From Mangrovibacter plantisponsor (GTDB taxonomy: Bacteria; Pseudomonadota; Gammaproteobacteria; Enterobacterales; Enterobacteriaceae), in contig NZ_QGTS01000006.1 in NCBI RefSeq assembly GCF_003182475.1, positions 303,714 to 367,713 on the forward strand: DNA of 64,000 nt, given 5' to 3'. A program made the position numbers and the translations under genes. A model generated the notes under the pieces. That model was not told the DNA's origin, ran no database searches, and saw only the letters and a program-made list of their open reading frames with translations. Shown here in pieces: positions 57,697-64,000 of the stretch (within the stretch, counting starts at the first letter, position 1; the number at the start of each line of letters is the position of its first letter).

Positions 57697-58640
57697 TTGC
57701 CTGAAGCGGGAAGGACTTTGCGATCCCATCGAACAAAACCACATATATTTCGGCTGACAAGTTCAGTGGGGGCTTGCGGTACCAACGAAGTAAAAGAAGT
57801 TAAAAATCTACAGTTAATGTTAGATGCTGCAGGTTATACCTTGAGCACAGGGCGCCCTTTACCTGTGACGGGACAGTGTTCAACTGATACTATTGAAGCA
57901 ATACGCTGGTATCAATCGCTATTAAGAATGTCTCCAACAGGGCTTGTACAACCCACTGACATCTGGTTTATGGAGGCAATGCGCAATGCCTCAAGCGCTG
58001 AATGGCGACCTAAGCATAGTGGAGGTATCTTGACAGTTAAGGGCAGTTGACTTTCGACTATGAAGGTGCTGATTATATCACTGCGGTGGAACCTTTTCGA
58101 CAACCCTCTCGTATGCCTTGGTTCTCGCGCATTTTACACCATCCTACCAATAATTCTGGTGTAACGTTAGGGCGTGGTTTTGATATGAAAAAGCGAAGTG
58201 CTGGTGAAATACTTTCGATACTAAGACAGGCCGGGATTGAGGAGTATAAAGCACAGATTTGTGCTCTGGCATCACATTTATCAGGACGTGAGGCTGATAA
58301 TTTTATTGAAGTTTATGGCCCCCTTGTAGGGGAAATTAGTCATTACCAGCAGGTTAGACTCTTTGAGTTATCATATGCTGAAAAAGTCAATTATGCTAAA
58401 CATCTTTATGTAAAATTTTCGGCAAAAATACCATCGCGTATATCGTGGGATAATATTGACCAGAAAATTAGAGATACCTTTGTTGATACTCTATATCAAG
58501 GGAATGTTACAGCGAGTGATATGGTAGCTGTAATGGCAAAAAATGGCAGTAAACAAGATATTATTACATATCTGGAAAATGATATTTATCAAAAGAATGA
58601 TCCTCGCAGGCTAACTTTACGGTTGAATTACTTAAAATGA
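57697..58640 (+). pseudogene. Pesticin-like muramidase effector with PG-binding domain, split by a frameshift
   Basis: Two frames that look like one 310-aa protein. Frame 1 (57697-58050): SVGACGTNEVKEVKNLQLML then AAGYTL, a peptidoglycan-binding domain of the T6SS-effector type. Frame 2 (58047-58640): a T4-lysozyme-like domain, DYEGADY, SGVTLGRGFDM, with Thr and Asp (T40, D46 in this frame) spaced as T201/D207 of pesticin. The stop of frame 1 and TTG of frame 2 overlap; one missing base near 58040 would rejoin KG and LTFDYEG. AT-rich, foreign composition. Start codon uncertain. Cuts peptidoglycan glycan strands, by family. Confidence 0.72.
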
Positions 58641-59065
58641 AAACAATATTTTTATTATTACCCTTTTTAGCGTTTCAGCTTAGTGCTATTGCTGACTCAC
58701 TACCAATATTGAAAAATAAAGCCGTTGAAAGTTGCATCACAAAATATGGTGAAGAAGATGATGAATGCCTTGGTTCTTTGAATGATAAAACCAAAAGTGA
58801 ACTATTAACCGTATATAACGAGAAGTATCATGAATTAGAGAAAGCTGATTATACAAAATGGTGGATGGGAACTAAGGAGCAAAAACAGAATATGTTATCT
58901 GCTTTCAAAAAAAGTCAAGATGAATGGATTCAATATAGAGATAATTATTGCCAAGTGCTTACAACAAGTGAGCAGGGTGGTCATGCTTTTGGTGAAGTGA
59001 TGTTGAGTTGTCTGATTAATATGAATAATAATAGGATTACAGAGATAAAAAATATCAATCCTTAG
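58637..59065 (+). CDS. LprI/DUF1311-like periplasmic lysozyme-inhibitor (immunity) protein
   Basis: 142 aa with signal peptide (about 1-20). DUF1311/LprI-like layout: WIQYRDNYCQ, CLINMNNNRITEI, several cysteines. ATG overlaps the muramidase stop, so it is coupled and would protect the producer's periplasm from the muramidase. Confidence 0.75.
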   Translation: MKTIFLLLPFLAFQLSAIADSLPILKNKAVESCITKYGEEDDECLGSLNDKTKSELLTVYNEKYHELEKADYTKWWMGTKEQKQNMLSAFKKSQDEWIQYRDNYCQVLTTSEQGGHAFGEVMLSCLINMNNNRITEIKNINP

Positions 59066-59106
59066 AAAATTGCCAACCAGAGGATTTCATCCCAGTCCGG
59101 TGCATT

Positions 59107-59173
59107 CCCTCAGTGCCAGGGTAGTTGTCATCCCCTCTGGAAAAACACCTGAGGGCGATGGAATGATAAATGA
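59107..59173 (+). mobile_element. Left-end remnant of the IS3-family element
   Basis: 67 bases (CCCTCAGTGCCAGGG to the orfA start codon) about 84% identical to the left end of the IS at 62347. The IS coding part is missing; the sequence switches to the amide-hydrolase fragment exactly after the orfA ATG. Confidence 0.78.
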
Positions 59174-59293
59174 CTCGCACTGGATGATGCCAAAGGTGAC
59201 TCATGCACATTGAATATAGCGCCGGTCAGCCAGTGGTCTATCACAGCCCGGAATACCGCGTAATGACGAACTCACCAACTTATGATCAGCAAC
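59174..59293 (+). pseudogene. Choloylglycine-hydrolase-family fragment, copy 2
   Basis: Reads LALDDAKGDS, then after a frameshift HIEYSAGQPVVYHSPEYRVM and TNSPTYDQQ. Repeat partner of 53874-53993, same orientation. Confidence 0.72.
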
Positions 59294-59511
59294 GGGCTCT
59301 GGTTCGCGCTTTCAGTGGATTGGGTGGAGAACAGCTATTCTTACACTGAGGGTTGTCACAGTTAGCCATTTATTTTAAAGGGCGGCTGAATAATATGGTG
59401 ACGCTGTAGTAATTTTAACGTAACAAGAATTCTGAACGCTCTCATAAAAACGCGCCAGAAAGTTTCTGGAGCCGTTTTAGAGCTTAATATGTTAACTATC
59501 ATCGTCTCACA

Positions 59512-59937
59512 CTAATTATTCGCCTGAAAATTAATGTGTGGCAAATGTGTATCACCCTTTGCCTTATAGACGACAGAATTACTGAATGAGAAAACTTTTC
59601 CACTGTATTTAATATTGATGTTATCCCCATCAGCACTCACATTCGCAGCACTACCCGCAGCAACCAGGAATGGAACCTGCTTTGCAAGGATGGCGGATAC
59701 ATTACCTTCCAGCTTCCCAGATAAGTAATACCGATAAGCGTCAGCCACAGTAGCCCCACCAGCTGAATATTCTGTGACGTAAAGCCAGGTGCTGTCGCTA
59801 ATTTGTTGTGCACTCACCAGTTTATCTTCTGCTCTGTTATTACCACCTGAATTGAGCATCACAAAACCAATAACAATGATCAGTAAGATGGCTGTCAGTG
59901 CAAGATGAAACCACTTAATAGCCGTTCTCAATGGCAT
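59512..59937 (-). CDS. Membrane-anchored immunity candidate for the Ntox44-like toxin
   Basis: 141 aa from ATG 59937 (MPLRTAIKWFHLALTAILLI): one membrane span (about 10-28), then a 110-aa periplasmic domain. Its start lies inside the end of the toxin fragment (23-base overlap), the normal toxin-immunity coupling. Not a named family to me. Confidence 0.65.
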   Translation of the reverse strand: MPLRTAIKWFHLALTAILLIIVIGFVMLNSGGNNRAEDKLVSAQQISDSTWLYVTEYSAGGATVADAYRYYLSGKLEGNVSAILAKQVPFLVAAGSAANVSADGDNINIKYSGKVFSFSNSVVYKAKGDTHLPHINFQANN

Positions 59938-60172
59938 ACTTGACCCCTTCCTCAATCCAATACTGATCCTGTGGATCATCACCGTAAGGTGCATCCTTAT
60001 ACCACCTACTCCATTCTGGCCTTGACGTTCCGGCACGGCTTTGCGCCCGGCCAGCACCCATCAATAGAATTTTTGCCGGAATACCAGCCGCATATCCCGC
60101 AGCACCAAAATTGAAGTTGCCGAACTCGGCCCGGAAACAGGTATTGAAGACATTATTCATCCCACTTTGCAT
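59915..60172 (-). pseudogene. Polymorphic-toxin C-terminal fragment, Ntox44-like
   Basis: 85 codons: EFGNFNFGAAGYAAGIP, RAGTSRPEWSRWYKD, YGDDPQDQYWIEEGVKYA. These fit the Ntox44 (bacterial toxin 44) tail. The delivery part of the parent toxin (Rhs, VgrG or PAAR type) is absent upstream, so it is an orphan tip. Family from memory. Confidence 0.65.
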
Positions 60173-60280
60173 AAACCCTTGTAAGGCTATGTGTATTTCG
60201 ACACATCACTAATAAGTAATACTCTGAAAAATCAAACTGTTCATAAGCATGTCTGTATTTTTATACTTTCAAGGATTCTG

Positions 60281-60580
60281 TGTGGGTACAAACATTATCA
60301 AACCGGGATATACCCGCATCAGTAAGTTGATTCTGATTGAATCAGGTCTAATGGTGAGAGTCGAAAGCAAGAAAAGCTTTGCGGACAGTAGATTTCAGAC
60401 ACAAAAAAAGCCACCCTCAGGTAGCTTACTTTGCATCGCTTGGTGCGAAGGCCGGACTCGAATTTCACACCCAATAGACTGATATCAATGTAGTTTATAA
60501 TTAGGAATAAGTAATTATACCCGCACTTGTACCCACAAGTTAAAATCCGTACAAAAAGTAGACATTGAAAGTGGGTATAA
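60281..60580. other. att-like site: leuX 3'-end core with arm-type repeats
   Basis: Core 60441-60462 is the reverse complement of the tRNA-Leu (leuX) 3' end (TTCGAGTCCGGCCTTC + GCACCA; one G fewer than leuX). On both sides lie copies of a (A/T)G(T/C)GGGTA(C/T)A motif: 60282-60292, 60308-60319, 60515-60525, 60527-60538, 60570-60580. Core plus arm sites is the layout of a tyrosine-recombinase att site. No intact integrase gene is adjacent. Confidence 0.6.
60399..60428 (-). terminator. Terminator beside the leuX-like core
   Basis: Minus strand: AGCTACC-TGAG-GGTGGCT (one G-T pair) followed by T7, just downstream of the tRNA-end core, as expected if the tRNA gene's own terminator was copied with it. 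Confidence 0.6.
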
Positions 60581-60708
60581 AGCCATATCAGTAGAACACC
60601 AATATGGCTGTCGAAGCAAGATTCAGGCAGGCAGGAACGTTTTCTTCAGAGGCAACAACTCCCTCAGGGCAAAGTCAGCTGTCGGTGTAAAACGAACACT
60701 CACTGTTA

Positions 60709-60954
60709 CTATGCTAGTTCCCATGGCAAATCTCTGCGTCTATTAACAGGTTTCAGAGTGCCCCCGTTTCTCAATTGTTGAGCGGCCCAACGAATGTCAT
60801 ATTGCCACGTATACAACATATCGCCGGAATCCCTAAGCTCAGCCTCGTAGCTGTCCCATACATACTTTGAGACTTCACGTGGCCAAGCACTACCGCCCCG
60901 TTTCTGAAGACACTCGATGATCCATTGTTTCATGCTTTCCCTAGTTACCGTCAT
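60709..60954 (-). CDS. Small winged-helix-like protein next to HNH nuclease
   Basis: 81 aa, basic. MKQWIIECLQKRGGSAWPREVSKY looks like a winged-helix N-terminus as in restriction-associated proteins. 123 bases downstream of the HNH nuclease on the same strand. No family name is certain; candidate control or specificity partner. Confidence 0.55.
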   Translation of the reverse strand: MTVTRESMKQWIIECLQKRGGSAWPREVSKYVWDSYEAELRDSGDMLYTWQYDIRWAAQQLRNGGTLKPVNRRRDLPWELA

Positions 60955-61077
60955 ATACCCTAGCCTTCACTCGTTGTTCGATATATCACAATACTAGCAT
61001 TGACTACTTCTGGCACAAGATGGACAGAATCTAGGCGCTTGTTATCTGATATGAGCGAGATGCAGACAGCAGTAGCG

Positions 61078-62190
61078 TTAAGCACTCTCAACATCATTAT
61101 GATTTTCAATCCAATATTGTCGATGATTTATCAGATGAGTTGTTAACGGCCAGTTCTGCTTATCTTTAGGTAACCTGAGATATCGGCCATCTAACTCTGC
61201 ATATTCTGTCCCGGCCAACTGTTCTGATATCCTTATTTTCAACTCGGTATCAATCCAGAGCAAACCTCGGTCAAATAGAGTATGGATATCTGTTTTCAGT
61301 AACAGGCCATGCTGAGCACGGGTATGCCAAGCTCCTGCGTAGGGGGTGATATGTGCAGCTTCAAGCAACACTTGGATTGAACAGCCCGTTACTGCGCATT
61401 TACCCTCATAAGCTTCAATGAGCTTTCGTCTAAATACTGGTTGCCCTTCTCGAATAATGACCTCACGTAGTGCTTTGAGGCGAAAGTCACCTTCATCGTC
61501 AGGCAATTCATTGAATAATTCATCTCTCGCTTCAACTACCATCCGATCGCCTGGCCTTGGGGCGGCAATCTGAATTGGCGTCCTACCATCATCGCCAATG
61601 TCCCATATGCCGTGCAGCTCCTGCACATACTGTTGATACCGTGTATTTTGTAGGTTTCCGCTACGAAATAACAAGTCGTATGGGCTACCCAGGTCAGTCC
61701 GGGCGCTTTTTCGGCTACCAAGATATCGATATCGGGAGTTGCTATTAACGGTTAATGCATCCAGTTGAATACGAATCTCGCTCTCTTTCAGGGGGGCGTT
61801 GCTGTTACGGATCCACTGAACAATATTTTTAGCAGAAGCGGAATTTAGTTGTGTCACGGCATACCATACGCGGAGATATTGCGGATAATGCATTTCTTCC
61901 GGAATTATACCTGGAATATCAACAGTATATGTTGAGAAATTATGATGACGCATCCATTCTCCCCACTGGCGGGAATGGGTGCTAATACCTATGCGATGAG
62001 GTTCGCGTTTGCCAATTTCATCATTGAATTCCTGTCGCGAGGGTGCTCGACCTAGTTTCTGATAAAGCTCATCACAGCAATCCCACACAGCTCGTACTAA
62101 CGGGCCCTGTGGATATCCATCTTTGCTCTGGTTCAAAGTGTTCTCCGTCAACGAACATATCATGAGAATAGCAATATCCAATTCTGACAC
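61078..62190 (-). CDS. HNH endonuclease (restriction-type)
   Basis: 370 aa from GTG 62190 (GGGGGA six bases upstream). C-terminal HNH: CAVTGC (265-270), LEAAHITPY (H280), LLLKTDIHTLFD (H303). The N-terminal 230 aa have no familiar fold, only helical parts (SRQWGEWMRHHNF), probably the DNA-recognition part. Likely a modification-dependent or orphan restriction enzyme. Confidence 0.75.
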   Translation of the reverse strand: MSELDIAILMICSLTENTLNQSKDGYPQGPLVRAVWDCCDELYQKLGRAPSRQEFNDEIGKREPHRIGISTHSRQWGEWMRHHNFSTYTVDIPGIIPEEMHYPQYLRVWYAVTQLNSASAKNIVQWIRNSNAPLKESEIRIQLDALTVNSNSRYRYLGSRKSARTDLGSPYDLLFRSGNLQNTRYQQYVQELHGIWDIGDDGRTPIQIAAPRPGDRMVVEARDELFNELPDDEGDFRLKALREVIIREGQPVFRRKLIEAYEGKCAVTGCSIQVLLEAAHITPYAGAWHTRAQHGLLLKTDIHTLFDRGLLWIDTELKIRISEQLAGTEYAELDGRYLRLPKDKQNWPLTTHLINHRQYWIENHNDVESA

Positions 62191-62346
62191 TAAATCCCCC
62201 GCATAGCATCAGGCGGTTATGAGCGATAAGCGGAAGTTCGCAATCGAGTCGGAACGGGGATTATTAGCATTGACGTATTTTATTAAAGGGGAGCACTTCG
62301 CCCTGTACTGCCCGCAGGGTTAGCCAGAATACACTTTTAATCACCA

Positions 62347-63841
62347 CCCTCAGTGTCAGGGTTGTTGTCACCCCCTCTGAAAAATCATCCTGAGGGCGAT
62401 GGAGTGACAAATGAAACGTATTTCACCGGAGCGTAAGGCTGCAACACTGGCGAAATTACTTCCCCCTTACAACATGACCGTGGCTGCTGTTGCACAGATG
62501 GAAGGAATATCCGAAGCTACCCTTTATAACTGGCGTAATCAGGCTAAAGCAGAGGGGAAACCGGTGCCGGGTAACAGTAAAAACAGCGAACAGTGGTCAA
62601 CAGAGGCGCGTTTTGCCGCGCTCGTCGAAACAGCCACACTCAGCGAGGCTGAGATCGCAGAATACTGCCGTAAAAAAGGGCTTTATCCTGAGCAGCTTAT
62701 TCAGTGGAAACAGGGCTTTATACAGACTGAGGCTCCCGCCGATAAAGCGGCCCTGAAGCAAAGTCAGAAAGAGAATAAGGCACTGAAAAAAGAGCTGGTC
62801 CGTAAGGAAAAAGCCCTTGCGGAGGCGGCGGCCATACTGGTGCTGCGAAAAAAGCTCACGGACTATTACGGGGAAACGGACGGGGAAGACTGACGCCTGC
62901 TGATGAGCGGAAGCGGTTCATCCAGTGGATTAATGAAGCCGTGGTCTCCGGTGCAAGACGTGCCGTCGCCTGCCGTGAAGTGAACATCAGTCTGCGTACC
63001 TGGCGGCGGTGGCAACATTCTTCCTGTGACGGCAGACCCGAAGCAGTACGGCCAGTGCCCTATAATCGCCTGAGTGTGAATGAAGAAGCACAGATAAGGG
63101 ATATCTGCCATCAGCCGGAATACGCGAGCCTGCCGCCATCCCAAATCGTGCCACGACTGGCCGATAAGGGCCTTTATCTGGCGAGCGAATCCACCTTTTA
63201 TCGGGTGCTTCGCCGTTATGGAGAAGTCCACCGACGGGGACGTCAGTTGCGGCCACAACGGGTGCCCGCCCCGACGACGTTCACCGCCAGCGCCCCCTGC
63301 CAGGTGTGGTCATGGGACATCACCTGGTTACCCTCGGTGGTGCGCGGCCACTGGTTTTATCTGTATATGATAACCGACCTGTACAGCCGGAAAATCACGG
63401 GTTACGAAGTGCATGAAACAGAAAGTGGCGAACAGGCCGCGGCGTTAATGCAGCGCAGTGTGATGCGAGAGGGATGCTGGCGTCAGCCGCTGGTGCTGCA
63501 TGCGGATAACGGGGCCGCCATGAAATCACAGACTCTGCAGATGAAACTGTATGAACTGAATATCACCACGTCACACAGCAGGCCACGGGTGAGTAACGAT
63601 AACGCATATGCAGAGTCGCTGTTCCGTACGCTGAAATATGTGCCACAGTGGCCGTCATCGGGGTTCAGAACACTGGGTGAGGCGCGTCAGTGGGTGGAAA
63701 AATTTACCCACTGGTATAACGAAGAGCACCGTCACAGTGGGATACGATATGTGACCCCAGGGCAGCGTCACCGTGGAGAAGATAATGCCCTGTTGAAGCA
63801 GCGTGATGACCTGTACCGTATGGCCCAGAAAGCACATCCTG
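62347..63841 (+). mobile_element. IS3-family insertion sequence, right end truncated
   Basis: Left end near 62347 (CCCTCAGTGTCAGGG), orfA, A6G slippery site, orfB. Right end is replaced at about 63842 by the tip of another IS3-type element. A diverged copy of its left end lies at 59107. Exact IS name not assigned. Confidence 0.82.
62411..62893 (+). CDS. IS3-family transposase OrfA
   Basis: 160 aa. HTH (AAVAQMEGISEATLYNWRNQ) binds the IS ends; leucine-zipper-like C-terminus (KENKALKKELVRKEKALAEA). The A6G at 62848-62854 (A AAA AAG) is the usual -1 frameshift site joining OrfA to OrfB. Confidence 0.9.
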   Translation: MKRISPERKAATLAKLLPPYNMTVAAVAQMEGISEATLYNWRNQAKAEGKPVPGNSKNSEQWSTEARFAALVETATLSEAEIAEYCRKKGLYPEQLIQWKQGFIQTEAPADKAALKQSQKENKALKKELVRKEKALAEAAAILVLRKKLTDYYGETDGED

Positions 63842-63909
63842 TGATCCTACCCACGAAATGTGGACACGGCCCTAAGCGAGGTTTTCGTTTTCAAATTGTT
63901 CCGGACTGA
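62848..63909 (+). CDS. IS3-family transposase OrfB (made as OrfAB by -1 frameshift)
   Basis: DDE catalytic domain: WSWDITWLP (first D), VLHADNGA (second D), [15 protein letters not shown] (E). The frame is open back to the slippery site at 62848; a free start is possible at 62941. From about residue [12 protein letters not shown] on, the codons belong to the neighbouring IS tip (63842 onward), so the natural C-terminus is lost and activity is doubtful. Confidence 0.85.
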   Translation, partial: KKAHGLLRGNGRGRLTPADERKRFIQWINEAVVSGARRAVACREVNISLRTWRRWQHSSCDGRPEAVRPVPYNRLSVNEEAQIRDICHQPEYASLPPSQIVPRLADKGLYLASESTFYRVLRRYGEVHRRGRQLRPQRVPAPTTFTASAPCQVWSWDITWLPSVVRGHWFYLYMITDLYSRKITGYEVHETESGEQAAALMQRSVMREGCWRQPLVLHADNGAAMKSQTLQMKLYELNITTSHSRPRVSNDNAYAESLFRTLKYVPQWPSSGFRTLGEARQWVEKFTHWYNEEHRHSGIRYVTPGQRHRGEDNALLKQRDDLYRMAQKAHPVILPTKCGHGPKRGFRFQIVPD

Positions 63910-64000
63910 GACCGCCACAGGCACTGTGACGACGCCACCGATTGTAATCGCACTCGATATAATTAAACACCGTCGTCCGCATTATTTCCCGACTGATAAA
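63842..64000 (-). mobile_element. End of a second IS3-type element, cut by the window edge
   Basis: TGATCCTACCCACGAAATG at 63842-63860 resembles the IS3 terminal inverted repeat. The element reads on the minus strand and continues past 64000. Confidence 0.75.
63872..64000 (-). CDS. IS3-type transposase OrfB, C-terminal part (partial)
   Basis: Last 42 codons: [34 protein letters not shown], stop at 63872. Typical IS3/IS2-group OrfB ending. The rest lies beyond the window. Confidence 0.85.
   Translation of the reverse strand, partial: FISREIMRTTVFNYIECDYNRWRRHSACGGLSPEQFENENLA

Larger units (their letters stand above)
59066..59511. other. Debris region: IS end, amide-hydrolase fragment, unknown
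   Basis: 59107-59173 IS end and 59174-59293 gene fragment are listed separately. 59300-59511 shows nothing recognised. Confidence 0.6.

Noticed and set aside
60441..60462. Functional tRNA-Leu gene
   Set aside because: Only the 3' end is present, with one base missing in the acceptor stem; no D-arm or anticodon arm upstream on that strand.
60249..60482. 77-codon plus-strand frame through the att-like site
   Set aside because: It crosses the leuX-like core and the terminator, has no ribosome site and no recognisable domain.
60603..60686. Short frame starting MAVEARFRQAGTF near the att-like site
   Set aside because: Only 28 codons; it might be a phage integrase or excisionase start but nothing supports that.

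Overview
The window looks like chromosome from an enteric gammaproteobacterium (Enterobacterales, most likely Enterobacteriaceae). The evidence is an aglAB-type alpha-glucoside PTS, Klebsiella-type dalD/dalK/dalT arabinitol genes, yibH/yibI-, yjhX/yjhP- and sfsB/nlp-like genes, a DUF1471 protein and chaperone-usher fimbriae. The genus cannot be fixed by reading alone. No rRNA operon, complete tRNA or CRISPR array was seen.

Left part (1-13 kb): an alpha-glucoside PTS plus GH4 phospho-glucosidase behind a CRP-like site; a small HTH regulator between two matching palindromic operators, flanked by 24-bp direct repeats and a transketolase scar; a compact operon (polar amino-acid-type ABC importer, hydantoinase/carbamoylase-type amidase, DUF1989 protein, XRE-cupin regulator); and an M48 membrane protease.

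Middle part (13-44 kb): a four-gene chaperone-usher fimbrial operon followed by likely control genes (tandem HD-GYP protein, CadC/MarT-like membrane regulator with a FidL-like partner, FNR-like regulator with a four-cysteine pattern). Then come DUF943 and DUF6933-like genes between two copies of a discoidin-gene 3' end. A seven-gene PTS operon with its own phosphofructokinase-like kinase and class II aldolase sits behind a perfect CRP consensus. The D-arabinitol cluster (SorC-type regulator, dehydrogenase, xylulokinase, transporter) is followed by a hexitol-phosphatase-like HAD gene. After these are yibHI-like genes, yjhX-yjhP and several small envelope proteins.

Right part (44-64 kb) is an accessory island of conflict systems and debris: two Fic proteins, two intact hipBA-like loci with large palindromic operators plus a ghost hipBA, an AbiEii scar, and an orphan Hcp island with three STM2901-like/DUF1493 cassettes in different states of decay. 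It also holds an SBD-HNH phosphorothioate-DNA-type restriction enzyme, a pesticin-like muramidase with PG-binding domain plus LprI-like immunity protein, an orphan Ntox44-like toxin tip with membrane immunity candidate, an att-like site whose core matches the 3' end of tRNA-Leu(leuX) with arm-type repeats on both sides, an HNH nuclease with a small partner, and two IS3-family elements, one truncated by the other. Repeats of 95-175 bp at many junctions suggest growth by homologous recombination between leftover gene fragments.
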